This document shows positions 1 to 8,706 of a stretch of 64,000 nt of DNA, one piece after another. How positions within the stretch are numbered: the stretch's first letter is position 1; every line of letters begins with the position of its first letter. Below the pieces are notes generated by a model. The model worked only from the letters and a program-made list of their open reading frames with translations. It did no database searches and had not been told where the DNA came from. Source of the DNA: CADEFX01 sp046154585 (GTDB lineage: Bacteria; Pseudomonadota; Alphaproteobacteria; Rhizobiales; Hyphomicrobiaceae); NCBI GenBank assembly GCA_046154585.1, contig JBJXDX010000058.1, positions 4,901 to 68,900 on the forward strand, written 5' to 3'. The translations under genes were made by a program, and so were the position numbers.

Positions 1-60
1 GATGTCAACGGCGGCCGGGCTCTGCTAGCCTCCGGCCGCATAGCCTGCGAAGGAATATCG

Positions 61-1497
61 ATGCCGCCTGCCAACCTCGCCTATACGTCCGCCGCCGACC
101 TGGCGCGTCTCATCCGCGAGAAGAAGGTTTCGGCGACCGAAGTCATGCAGGCGACGCTCGATCGGGCCGATCGGGCCCAGCCCATCCTCAACTGCTTCAT
201 CACCATTTGCCGCGAAGAGGCTCTGCGCGATGCCTCGGCCGCTGATGCCGCCATTGCCCGCGGCGATGCCGTCGGTCCGCTGCACGGCGTGCCGCTGCAT
301 GTGAAGGACATCGTGAACACCAAGGGTGTGCGCACGACCTTCGGCTCCTTCATCCATGAGCACAACGTGCCGGATACCGACTCCGCCTCCGTGGCACGCC
401 TGAAGGCTGCCGGCGCCATCCTGTTCGCCAAGACGACGACGCCCGAGTTCGGGCACATGGTGTGGACCGAGGCGCCGCTGTTCGGCCGCACCCGCAACGC
501 CTGGGATGCCTCCCGCACCTCGGGTGGATCGTCGGGCGGTGCGGCGGCGGCCTGTGCGGCTGGCGTCGGCCCGCTTGCCATCGCCACCTGTGCCGGCGGC
601 TCGACTCGCATTCCGGCGGCTTGCAACGGCGTGGTCGGCTTCAAGCAGTCGCTGGGTCTCGTACCGCACGACATGGCACCCGAGGCATTCGGCAACCTCT
701 CCTACATCACGCCGACGACGCGCACGGTGATGGACACAGCGCTGATGCTGGAGGCTATGGCCGGCTGGCATCCGAGCGATCCGCATTCTTTCGGGATGCC
801 AACGTCGGGCTTCGTCGCGGCCGCGCGCGCTGAAGGCGACTTGAAGGGCCTGCGCGTGGCATGGCGCCCCTTCCTCGGCAACACGGTGATCGACAACGAA
901 ATACTCACACTGTGCGAGGAGGCGTCCGATAGCCTGGGCGACCTCGGCGCCACGATCGAGCCCATGGGCGACGACATGGAGCCGACGGAGCCGATCTGGC
1001 TGGTGCTGTCGACAGCGCTGTGGAACGCGCGCTTCGGCGATCTGCTGCCGAAGTGGCGCGATCGCATGAGCCCGACGCTGGTGCGGCAGATGGATGGCGG
1101 AGCGAAGCACACAGCCGAGATGCTGGCGCGCGCCTACGTCCAGCGCACGCGGGTCTATCGCCAGGTTCAGTCGTGGTTCGATCGGTTCGACGTCATCGCC
1201 ATGCCGACTTTGACGCGCACCGCGCTCCCCATCGAGCAGCGGCTGTTCGAGCCGATCGAGATCGAGGGTCAGCCGGTCGATACACCGCGCAGGGCCTGGT
1301 TCCCCTACACGCACCCCTTCAACATCTCCGGCAATCCCGCCGTGACTCTGCCGGCCGGATTGCACAGCGATGGGCTGCCGGTGGCGATCCAGCTCGTTGG
1401 CCGTCGCGGCGAGGACGCGAAACTGTTGCGGGTTGCGGCGCTGTTCGAGCAGGCACTGCCCTGGGGTGAGCTGAGGCCGGTGATCGAAGGGCTCTAA
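61..1497 (+). CDS. Amidase (amidase signature family)
   Basis: The 478-residue protein is a full-length amidase signature (AS) enzyme, a serine hydrolase that cleaves carboxamides to acid plus ammonia. The Ser-cisSer-Lys triad is visible: Lys82 in LHVKDIVNTKG, Ser157 in GGSSGG, and the nucleophile Ser181 in AGGSTRIPAACNGVVGFK. The 24-residue spacing between the serines is the family norm. There is no signal peptide, so it is probably cytoplasmic. The ATG is preceded by GAAGGA. It is convergent with the GMC oxidoreductase (16 bp gap) and opens a cluster of catabolic flavoenzymes, so it may release ammonia or a carboxylic acid in that pathway. Substrate unknown. It is not GatA: no gatB or gatC is nearby. 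Confidence 0.93.
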   Translation: MPPANLAYTSAADLARLIREKKVSATEVMQATLDRADRAQPILNCFITICREEALRDASAADAAIARGDAVGPLHGVPLHVKDIVNTKGVRTTFGSFIHEHNVPDTDSASVARLKAAGAILFAKTTTPEFGHMVWTEAPLFGRTRNAWDASRTSGGSSGGAAAACAAGVGPLAIATCAGGSTRIPAACNGVVGFKQSLGLVPHDMAPEAFGNLSYITPTTRTVMDTALMLEAMAGWHPSDPHSFGMPTSGFVAAARAEGDLKGLRVAWRPFLGNTVIDNEILTLCEEASDSLGDLGATIEPMGDDMEPTEPIWLVLSTALWNARFGDLLPKWRDRMSPTLVRQMDGGAKHTAEMLARAYVQRTRVYRQVQSWFDRFDVIAMPTLTRTALPIEQRLFEPIEIEGQPVDTPRRAWFPYTHPFNISGNPAVTLPAGLHSDGLPVAIQLVGRRGEDAKLLRVAALFEQALPWGELRPVIEGL

Positions 1498-1513
1498 CTC
1501 CGGACCGTGGACC

Positions 1514-3166
1514 TTACGCCGCGGTGGTGTGCTCCAGCTCGGCCAACAAGGGCGCACGGCCGAGGATCAGGTCGGAGCCCTTCTCGCCGATCATGATGGT
1601 GGCGGCGTTGAGATTGGCCGACAGCATGGTCGGCATGATCGAGGCATCGACCACGCGCAAGCCTTCGAGGCCGTGAACGCGCAGCTGATCGTCGACCACG
1701 GCAGTCGGATCGGTGCGCGGACCCATGCGGCACGTGCCCATCGGATGGAACGTCGTCGTGCCGCGCTGCTTGGCGGCGGCGAGCAGTTCGTCGTCGCTCT
1801 TGACGTTGGGGCCCGGAAAGTCCTCGCGGTCGTAATACGGCTTCATGGCATTCGAGGCGAGCAGCTTGCGGGCGAGCTTCATGGCGGCGAGCAAAATACG
1901 CCGGTCGCCTTCCAGCGCCAAATAGTTGGACTGGATGATGGGCGCATCGAACGGATCGGACGAGCGCACGCGGACATAGCCGCGGCTTTCGGGGCGCTGT
2001 TGCCACGATGCCACGGTCACGCCGGGGAAGTCGTCGAGCTGGGACTGCACGCCCTCCTTGTAGCTCGCCGGCGTGAAGGTGAGCTGGATGTCGCTGTTGG
2101 CCACGCTGGGATCGGACCGCCAGAAGCAGTAGACCAGCGTCGGATTGAGCGACAGGATGCCCTTGCGCGACAGCATCCACTTCGCGACTTCGCCGACGAG
2201 ACGCGGGCCGCGCGCCAGCTCGTTGATGGTGATGATGTTCTTCACGCGGGCGACAAAGCGCGGTGCGTAGTGGTCGCCAAGATTCTCACCGACGCCGGCA
2301 AGATCGTGCTGGACCGGAATGCCGAGCGACTGCAGCAGCGCCGCCGGACCGATACCGGAGATCTGCAGCACCTGCGGCGAGTTGTAGGCGCCGCCGCACA
2401 GGATGACCTCGCGGCCAGCGCGGACTTCCTTCGGCACGCCATGCATGCCGCCCTGCATGTAGCGAACGCCGACGGCGCGCTTGCCTTCAAGGACGATCGA
2501 GGTGACGTGCGCGTGCGTCCGCACGTGCAGATTGCCGCGCTTCATCGCCGGATGCAGAAACGCGCGGGCCGAGCTCATGCGGCGGCCGTTGGCGATGGTG
2601 CGCTGAACGTAGGAAACGCCTTCCTGCGTTCGGCCGTTGTAGTCCGGGTTGCGCGGGATGCCCATCTCGACGGCGCCTTGAATGAAAGCCTCGCACAACG
2701 GGTGCCGCCAGTCCATGTCCGTGACGGTGAGACGGCCTTCGCGGCCGCGATAGGTGTCCTCGCCGCTGCCGATACGATTCTCGGCGCGCCGGAAGTACGG
2801 CAACACATCGGCATAGCCCCAGCCGCGATTGCCACGTTGCGCCCAGGTGTTGAAATCGAGCGGCTGGCCGCGGTTGTAGACGTGGCCGTTGATGGAGCTC
2901 GAGCCGCCCAGCGTTTTGCCGCGCGGGGCCAGGATGCGCCGCCCCCCGGTCCATTCGTTGGGCTCCATCTGATAGAGCCAGTTGATGCGCGGGTTCACGA
3001 ACGTCTTCATGAAACCAGCGGGGATGTGGATGAAGGGATCCCAGTCGGCCGGTCCTGCCTCCAGAACGCAGACCGTGAACTTGCTGCCCTCGGTCAACCG
3101 ATTGGCGATGACACTGCCCGCCGATCCTGCGCCAATGATGACGTAGTCGAATTGATCCGTTCCCAT
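1514..3166 (-). CDS. GMC family FAD-dependent oxidoreductase (choline dehydrogenase-like)
   Basis: This 550-residue flavoprotein oxidises an alcohol to an aldehyde. The N-terminal Rossmann FAD site reads DYVIIGAGSAGSVIANRL. GMC signature 1 follows as GGSSSINGHVYNRG, where the Gly-Ser-Ser-Ser run contacts FAD. The C-terminal catalytic part carries FHPMGTCRMG with the catalytic His, and SANLNAATIMIGEKG with the Asn of the choline dehydrogenase class. Length is normal for the family. No signal peptide is seen. It is the last gene of a minus-strand run behind a flavin reductase and an LLM monooxygenase (24 bp gap), which suggests a shared degradation pathway. The family is broad, so the substrate cannot be named. 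Confidence 0.93.
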   Translation of the reverse strand: MGTDQFDYVIIGAGSAGSVIANRLTEGSKFTVCVLEAGPADWDPFIHIPAGFMKTFVNPRINWLYQMEPNEWTGGRRILAPRGKTLGGSSSINGHVYNRGQPLDFNTWAQRGNRGWGYADVLPYFRRAENRIGSGEDTYRGREGRLTVTDMDWRHPLCEAFIQGAVEMGIPRNPDYNGRTQEGVSYVQRTIANGRRMSSARAFLHPAMKRGNLHVRTHAHVTSIVLEGKRAVGVRYMQGGMHGVPKEVRAGREVILCGGAYNSPQVLQISGIGPAALLQSLGIPVQHDLAGVGENLGDHYAPRFVARVKNIITINELARGPRLVGEVAKWMLSRKGILSLNPTLVYCFWRSDPSVANSDIQLTFTPASYKEGVQSQLDDFPGVTVASWQQRPESRGYVRVRSSDPFDAPIIQSNYLALEGDRRILLAAMKLARKLLASNAMKPYYDREDFPGPNVKSDDELLAAAKQRGTTTFHPMGTCRMGPRTDPTAVVDDQLRVHGLEGLRVVDASIMPTMLSANLNAATIMIGEKGSDLILGRAPLLAELEHTTAA

Positions 3167-3190
3167 CCCGCCTTCTCGTTTGAATTATGA

Positions 3191-3682
3191 TTATGTATTG
3201 AGCTCTCTCAGATCGCAGAACGTACCGCGGAAATAGATCAGCGGATCGGCACCGTCTCGCGTGCGGCCGTCCCGAACCCGGCCGATGAAAATGGAGTGCG
3301 TATCGAAGCCGTGCTCGTCAACGAGCTCGCAGTCGATGCTGGCAAGGGCATGCTTGAGCACGGGCGCACCAGTCTTGAGCGTCGTCCATTCCTCGGCCGA
3401 GAACCGGGCCTCGCCTTCGAGGCCCGCTTTGCCCGAAAAGCGCATAGCGAGCGGAAGCTGGTCGCGCGCCAGCAGGTTGATGCTGAAGGCCCTGGTCGCC
3501 TTGATCGGCGTGTGCGCACTGGCGCTGCGATTGACGCATGCCAGCAGCGTCGGCGGTGAGTCCGTGAGCGAGCACACGGCTGTCGCCGTGAGCCCGGTGC
3601 GGTTGCCGGCGTCGCCCACGGCGATGATCGTCACGGCGCCAGCCTGCTGGCGCATCAATAAGCGATACGTATTCGAGTCCAT
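3191..3682 (-). CDS. Flavin reductase family protein (monooxygenase reductase component)
   Basis: The 163-residue protein has the split-barrel FMN-binding fold of HpaC/NtaB-type NAD(P)H:flavin reductases. The N-terminal core with GNRTGLTATAVCSL and the following TLLACVNRSASAH stretch is typical of the flavin-binding part. Such enzymes deliver reduced flavin to a partner monooxygenase by diffusion. Its start directly abuts the LLM monooxygenase stop, so the two are translationally linked and very likely form a two-component monooxygenase. The HpaB-type hydroxylase at 5223-6755 is another candidate user of the reduced flavin. Confidence 0.9.
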   Translation of the reverse strand: MDSNTYRLLMRQQAGAVTIIAVGDAGNRTGLTATAVCSLTDSPPTLLACVNRSASAHTPIKATRAFSINLLARDQLPLAMRFSGKAGLEGEARFSAEEWTTLKTGAPVLKHALASIDCELVDEHGFDTHSIFIGRVRDGRTRDGADPLIYFRGTFCDLRELNT

Positions 3683-5044
3683 TCAGCTCTTGAGCCTCCA
3701 GTCGCCGATCTCGGCCTTGGGCAGATCGAGATTATCGCGCAACGTCGGTCCTTTGTACTCCTTGTGATGCAAGCCGCGGCGTTGCAGCTCCGGCACGACG
3801 TAGCGTGTGATGTCCTCGTAGGTGCCCGGCAGCTCAGTAGCGGCGAAGACGAAGCCGTCGCAGCAGTTGTTGAACCACTCCTCGAGCTGATCGGCGACCT
3901 GCTTGGCGTTGCCGCAGAAGCAGGGATGCTCGCCGATGGTGCCGCGCTTGGAATACTTCACGAAGTCGCCCAGCGACGGGTTCTTGTTGCCCGAGAGCAG
4001 GATGACCCGGTCGAGGATGCCGCGCAGGCCGGAAATGTTCTTCAGTTCCTCATCGGTGAAAGGCTGATCCATGGGCTTCGACGCGAAGTCGAAGTTCAGC
4101 GCTTCAGACAGGAGCGCCAGCGCATCGATAGGCTTTGCCATCTTGTCGATCAGCGCACGCTTGTCCTCGGCCATGCTCTGGGTTTCACCGACGATGATAT
4201 AGGTGGCCGGGCAGACGCGGACGCTGTCCGGGTCGCGGCCATAGGCGGCGAGCTGATCCTTGAAGGCCTTGTACTGCTTGCGGCCCATCTCGACCGACGA
4301 ATAGACGCAGAAGACCAGTTCGCCCCAGCGCGCCGCGAAGTCGCGGCCGCGACCGGATTGCCCGGCCTGAATGATGACGGGACGGCCTTGCGGCGACCGC
4401 GGGACCGTGAACGGCCCTTTGGACCGGAACCAGCGCCCCTGGTGGCCGAGTTGGTGCACCTTTTCGGCGTGGGCGAACAGGCCCGAGTCCTTGTCGACGA
4501 CCAAGGCATCGTCTTCCCAGCTGTCCCAATGGCCGAGCACGACCTCCATGAACTCGTCGGCCTTGTCGTAGCGCAGGTCGTGCTCGGGATGCTCGGCCTC
4601 GCCGAAGTTCTGGGCTTCCGACGAGTTCAGCGAGGTGACAACGTTCCAGGCCGCCCGGCCGCCGACCATCAGGTCGAGCGTGGCGAAGACGCGGGCCACG
4701 TGAAACGGCTCGTAGTAGGTCGTCGAATAGGTCGAGCCCAGGCCCAGGTTTTTCGTAGCCATGCCCATGCAGGTGAGGATGGTGCAAGGGTCCATCTTGA
4801 CGACGCGGACTCCGTTGCGCACCGCCTCGACATGGCTGTGGCCGAGGATGTCGGGCATGGCCAGGCGATCATCGAAGAAGCACATATGGAACTTGCCTTC
4901 CTCGAGGGCGCGGGCAATGCGCTGGTAGTATTCGACACCCAGGAAATCGGTGGCCGAGCCCGGGTGCCGCCAGGATCCGACATAGTTGGAGCAGTTCTGG
5001 GCCTGCAGAAAGCCGACCAGCGCCATTTGCCGCGTTTTGCTCAT
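3683..5044 (-). CDS. LLM class flavin-dependent monooxygenase (NtaA/SnaA/DszA-like)
   Basis: The 453-residue protein belongs to the bacterial luciferase-like TIM-barrel superfamily, in the subgroup that uses FMNH2 to oxidise xenobiotics (nitrilotriacetate, sulfones, pristinamycin). Recognisable stretches are LGLGSTYSTTYYEPFHVAR, GGRAAWNVVTSLNSSEAQNF and the FMN phosphate region VIIQAGQSGRGRDFAARW. The start at 5044 is preferred because GGAGG lies upstream and MSKTRQMALVGFLQ matches the family N-terminus; an in-frame upstream codon at 5083 has no support. It is the first gene of the minus-strand operon with flavin reductase and GMC oxidoreductase, and is divergent from the HpaB-like gene across a palindromic site. 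Confidence 0.93.
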   Translation of the reverse strand: MSKTRQMALVGFLQAQNCSNYVGSWRHPGSATDFLGVEYYQRIARALEEGKFHMCFFDDRLAMPDILGHSHVEAVRNGVRVVKMDPCTILTCMGMATKNLGLGSTYSTTYYEPFHVARVFATLDLMVGGRAAWNVVTSLNSSEAQNFGEAEHPEHDLRYDKADEFMEVVLGHWDSWEDDALVVDKDSGLFAHAEKVHQLGHQGRWFRSKGPFTVPRSPQGRPVIIQAGQSGRGRDFAARWGELVFCVYSSVEMGRKQYKAFKDQLAAYGRDPDSVRVCPATYIIVGETQSMAEDKRALIDKMAKPIDALALLSEALNFDFASKPMDQPFTDEELKNISGLRGILDRVILLSGNKNPSLGDFVKYSKRGTIGEHPCFCGNAKQVADQLEEWFNNCCDGFVFAATELPGTYEDITRYVVPELQRRGLHHKEYKGPTLRDNLDLPKAEIGDWRLKS

Positions 5045-5095
5045 AGGCCCTTTATCCTCCCGGCGCGGCGTGGTCAGCCGCATGCATTCCGTCTA

Positions 5096-5107
5096 ATGTC
5101 CGGACAT
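5096..5107. promoter_or_regulatory. Perfect 12-bp palindrome in a divergent promoter region
   Basis: ATGTCCGGACAT is a perfect palindrome about 50 bp before the LLM monooxygenase start and 83-116 bp before the two possible starts of the HpaB-like gene. Its position between divergent catabolic genes fits an operator for a dimeric regulator (GntR or TetR type, for example). No regulator gene adjoins it, so this is inference. Confidence 0.45.
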
Positions 5108-5222
5108 CTGATAGCGCGTTTGTGCGCAGGTTGTCATCCAGCGCTGACATGCGGAAAAAGGACGCCCGGCCCCGGCAACCCAGGGTAATATGATCACAAC
5201 CGCGAAAATCGAGGAAGCGCCG

Positions 5223-6755
5223 ATGCTGATGTCTGCCGCGGATTACCGGGAAAGCTTGCGGCGCTACAAACCGCGGGTGTTCGTGAACGGCCAGCGCATC
5301 GAGAGCGTGGCGGACGAGCCCCTTCTGGCTCCGGGCATCGCGGCAACGGGCGTGTGCTACGACTTCGCGCTCATTCCCGAGCATCGGCCGCTGATGACGG
5401 CGCGCCAGGCGACCTCCGGCAAGACCGTCAACCGGATGGTGCACATCAATGAAAACTCCACCGACCTCCTGAGCAAGCTCGAGGCGGTGCGGCTCGTCTG
5501 CCGCGAGTCGGGCTGCGCCATGCGCTACCTGACACACGATGCCGCCAACGGAATTTTCCAGGCCACCAAGCAGATCGAAGCCACGTTCGGAACGGAGCAT
5601 CACGCCCGCTTCGTGACCTACCTGCACCGCATCCAGGACGAGGACCTGACCGTCGGCGTCGCCATGACGGACGCCAAAGGTGACCGGTCCAAGCGGCCGG
5701 GACTCCAGGCCAACCGGGACAGTTATGTGCATATCGCCGAGCGTCGGCCGGACGGCATTGTCATCCGCGGCACCAAGGCGATCGTGACGGCGGCGCCCTA
5801 CGTGCACGAGTTTCTGGTCATGCCGTGCCGCACGATGACGGCGGAGGACACTGACTTCGCCGTCTGTTGCGCGGTGCCGGTCGATGCGGAGGGCGTGACC
5901 ATCATCGCGCGGCCCGCGGGGCGACCGGGAGAGAAGACCGCGAAGTTCTCGTCGAAGTACGGCCAGTCGACCGGTGTCGTGATGTTCGACAACGTGTTCG
6001 TGCCCTGGGATCGCGTGTTTGCTGACGGCCAGCACGAGGAAACGGGGCAGCTCACGACCAACTATGCCACGCACCACCGCCATTCCTGCATCGGCGCGCG
6101 GGCCGGCTTCGGCGATCTGCTGATCGGCGCCGGCGCGTTGATGATCGAAGTCAACGGGCTGGACCCGGACAAGCACGGCCACGTGCGCGATGCCATGATC
6201 GATCTCATCAAGATCGTCGAAGGTTTCTTTGCCTGTGGCGTGGCCGCTTCGGTGTACGCCGTGAAAGACGCGAGCGGCGCGGCGATGCCGGACGCCGTCT
6301 TCTCCAATATCGGCAAGCTGCTGCTGGCGACGCAGATCTACGATATGCACCGGCTGGCGCATTACGTTTCGGGCGGCCTGGTGGTGGCGCTGCCGGGACC
6401 CGACGAGGACCACAATCCGGAAACGGCGGGTTCACTGGCAGCGGTGCTCGCCGGACGCGCCGACATTCCGGCGTCCTCGCGCATGGAGGCAGCGCGGCTG
6501 GTCGAGGACCTGACGGCATCCCACACCGGCGGCTGGATGTCGCTCATCTCGTTGCACGGCGGCGGCAGCCCCGAGGCCATGAAGCGCGAGATCTGGCGCA
6601 ACTATCCGGTCGGCGAGAAGGCCGCCATGGTGGAGAAGCTGCTGGACCGCGGCATCCTCGACGAGGGGCAGCGCGTCTCGAAACAGCCCGGGCGCTGTTG
6701 TGCCACCGGATGCGAGGTGCCGAAGGTGGCGCGCCTCGAGGATGCCGCCGAATAG
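5223..6755 (+). CDS. 4-hydroxyphenylacetate 3-hydroxylase family protein (HpaB-like)
   Basis: The roughly 510-residue protein has the acyl-CoA dehydrogenase-like fold of HpaB-type, FADH2-dependent aromatic hydroxylases. Visible family regions include VFVNGQRI near the N-terminus, HINENSTDLL, GVAMTDAKGDRSKRPG, the FAD-contact stretch RPDGIVIRGTKAIVT, and the MFDNVFVPWDRVF block. Length is right for HpaB. Two starts are possible: 5190 (weak AGGG site), or 5223, which has GAGG eight bases upstream and is chosen here. The C-terminus holds a Cys-rich tail (CCATGCEVP). It probably uses reduced flavin from the reductase at 3191-3682. The exact phenolic substrate, or even whether it is a hydroxylase rather than a decarboxylating or dehydratase relative, is open. 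Confidence 0.9.
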   Translation: MLMSAADYRESLRRYKPRVFVNGQRIESVADEPLLAPGIAATGVCYDFALIPEHRPLMTARQATSGKTVNRMVHINENSTDLLSKLEAVRLVCRESGCAMRYLTHDAANGIFQATKQIEATFGTEHHARFVTYLHRIQDEDLTVGVAMTDAKGDRSKRPGLQANRDSYVHIAERRPDGIVIRGTKAIVTAAPYVHEFLVMPCRTMTAEDTDFAVCCAVPVDAEGVTIIARPAGRPGEKTAKFSSKYGQSTGVVMFDNVFVPWDRVFADGQHEETGQLTTNYATHHRHSCIGARAGFGDLLIGAGALMIEVNGLDPDKHGHVRDAMIDLIKIVEGFFACGVAASVYAVKDASGAAMPDAVFSNIGKLLLATQIYDMHRLAHYVSGGLVVALPGPDEDHNPETAGSLAAVLAGRADIPASSRMEAARLVEDLTASHTGGWMSLISLHGGGSPEAMKREIWRNYPVGEKAAMVEKLLDRGILDEGQRVSKQPGRCCATGCEVPKVARLEDAAE

Positions 6756-6763
6756 CCAGGCGC

Positions 6764-8380
6764 TCACATGCGGGCGAAGCGACCTTTCAAATCCTTGATG
6801 ATCTCGCGGGCCGCGTTGTGGCCCGGCAAGCCCGTCACGCCGCCACCCGGATGTGCACCCGAGCCGCACAGATAGAGACCCGGCAGCGGCATGCGGTAGT
6901 CGGCATAGCCAAGGACGGGGCGCGCCGAGAACAGCTGATCCAAAGACAACTGGCCGTGAAAGATGTCGCCATCGATCAGACCGAACCGATGCTCCAGGTC
7001 CGCCGGCGACAGGATCTGGCGCGCGATGACGGCACGGCGGAAGTTGGGCGCGTGCTCGGTGATGGTATCAATCACCAGATCGGCGAACGCGTGCTTCTCG
7101 GCGATGTTGCGCCAGCTTCGGCCTTCTGGCAGATGCGGGGCTACGTGCTGCACGAACAGGCTGGCGACGTGTTGGCCTTTTGGCGCGAGGCTGTCGTCCA
7201 GCGTCGAGGGGATCAGCATTTCGACTACGGGCCTGGATGACCAGCCATTGGCGCGCGCGTCGAGCCAGGCGCGCTCCAGATACTCGACCGTCGGACCGAT
7301 GACGATGCCGGCGCCGTGGTGATCCTGCTGGCTGGTCCCTGGCCGGCAGCGAAAGTCTGGCAGTTCGGCCAATGCCACGTTCATGCGAAACGTGCCCGAG
7401 CCGGTCTTGATGTGCATGAACCGGCGGCTGACGGCCTCGGGCACGCTGCCGGCGGGAATCAGGTCGCGGAACAGCAGCTTCGGCCCGACGTTGGCGGCGA
7501 TGCGACGCGCGCGCAGGGCCTCGCCGCCGGCCAGAACGACGCCCGTCGCATTGCCGTTCTCGATCAGAACCCGCTTCACCGCTGCGCCGGTTCGGATGAT
7601 CGCACCGGCGGCCTCAGCCGAGCGGCGCAAGGCCTCGCTGATGGCGCCCATGCCTCCGATGGCGTGCCCCCACACACCGGCCTTGCCGTTCACCTCGCCG
7701 AAGCAGTGATGCAGCAGAACGTACGCTGTGCCCGGGGTATAGGGCGAGACGTAGGCGCCGACGATGCCGTCGAAGGCGAAGGCGCCCTTCACGATCTCAC
7801 TCTCGAACCACTGGGACAGGAAGTCCGCCGCGCTTTTCGTGAACAGATCGAGGACCAGACGCTGGTCCTCCATCGGCAGACGATAAAGCCGGCGACCGGC
7901 AATGGCCGCATGCACGACGCCCATCAGACCGCCGCCGGCGTTGGGCGGCGTCTGCAGCGCCAGATCACGCAGCACTGCCGTGGCGCGCTCGAGCGCCGCG
8001 TCGTAGGCCGGCAGCCGCTCGGCATCTGCCGTCGAGAACGCGGCGATGGCGGCCTGACGCTTGGCCGAACCATACGGCATCAGCAGCGACCGGCGCTCGT
8101 CCACCGGCCAGAAATTGGCGACGGGACGCTCCACGATCCGCAACCCGTGCTGCGGCAGCTCGAGATCGGCGATCACCTTCGGATTGAGAAGGCTGACAGT
8201 GTAGCTCGCCACCGAATTGCGGAAACCCGGGTGGAACTCCTCGGTGATCGCCGCGCCGCCGACGGCTGTATGCTTCTCGAGCACCACGACCGACAGCCCC
8301 GCGCGCGCCAGATAGGCGGCACAGGCCAAACCGTTGTGACCGCCACCGATGACGGCAACGTCGTGGTATTGCTCGCTCAT
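6764..8380 (-). CDS. Phytoene desaturase-like NAD(P)/FAD-dependent oxidoreductase
   Basis: The 538-residue protein starts with a dinucleotide-binding motif, VAVIGGGHNGLACAAYLARA followed by LEKHTAVGGAA. It ends with LYLCGSGAHPGGGVTGLPG, the second FAD contact typical of the phytoene desaturase / PYROXD2 group. These enzymes dehydrogenate or isomerise hydrophobic or amine substrates. The start is set at the Met of MSEQYHDVAV (8380), because upstream in-frame codons would add a 35-residue tail unlike the family. It is convergent with the HpaB-like gene (8 bp gap). It probably belongs to the same catabolic module; no carotenoid genes are nearby. Confidence 0.88.
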   Translation of the reverse strand: MSEQYHDVAVIGGGHNGLACAAYLARAGLSVVVLEKHTAVGGAAITEEFHPGFRNSVASYTVSLLNPKVIADLELPQHGLRIVERPVANFWPVDERRSLLMPYGSAKRQAAIAAFSTADAERLPAYDAALERATAVLRDLALQTPPNAGGGLMGVVHAAIAGRRLYRLPMEDQRLVLDLFTKSAADFLSQWFESEIVKGAFAFDGIVGAYVSPYTPGTAYVLLHHCFGEVNGKAGVWGHAIGGMGAISEALRRSAEAAGAIIRTGAAVKRVLIENGNATGVVLAGGEALRARRIAANVGPKLLFRDLIPAGSVPEAVSRRFMHIKTGSGTFRMNVALAELPDFRCRPGTSQQDHHGAGIVIGPTVEYLERAWLDARANGWSSRPVVEMLIPSTLDDSLAPKGQHVASLFVQHVAPHLPEGRSWRNIAEKHAFADLVIDTITEHAPNFRRAVIARQILSPADLEHRFGLIDGDIFHGQLSLDQLFSARPVLGYADYRMPLPGLYLCGSGAHPGGGVTGLPGHNAAREIIKDLKGRFARM

Positions 8381-8706
8381 TTGCTGGCTCACAGAACGGA
8401 AACGCCCGATGCACGCACGCGTTGCAGGGAGCCGGCAGCAAAAGAGCCCCCCGCAAACGAAGGGCTCCTCTGCCCGCTGCCGCACACTTGGCCCCGCTCC
8501 AAATGTCCAAGCGGGCCTCTCGCGCAGGACACGGTGGAGTCACATTGCATGCGCGCGCCGCATCTGTCCACCCGATGATTAAGCTCAACGCAAAGCTGTG
8601 CACATCGTCGCGCCAGTCTCTGCCGGAAACGTGCGCATCCGACCCGGATTGCCGCGACGGCCTCAGCGATGCTACGACCAGAAGACGATAAGAGCTGGAG
8701 CCCGCG
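8381..8706. other. Intergenic region with nested hairpins (leader of the FAD oxidoreductase)
   Basis: This 326-bp gap separates two divergent genes. I see no convincing gene in it. At 8433-8482 two stems are nested: CGGCAGC/GCTGCCG outside (8433-8439 with 8476-8482) and GAGCCC/GGGCTC inside (8444-8449 with 8462-8467). Read on the minus strand, the inner stem is followed by TTTT, so it could act as an attenuator or structured leader for the FAD oxidoreductase that starts at 8380. It matches no riboswitch class that I recognise. The plus-strand side presumably carries the promoter of the dehydrogenase at 8707. Confidence 0.4.

Noticed and set aside
25..1557. 510-codon open frame on the minus strand over the amidase
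   Set aside because: It is antisense to a complete amidase with intact catalytic residues, and its translation is Arg/His-rich without any family pattern. Long antisense frames are common at this GC content.
1529..3190. 553-codon plus-strand frame opposite the GMC oxidoreductase
   Set aside because: The minus-strand gene has all GMC motifs; the plus translation is a low-pattern shadow.
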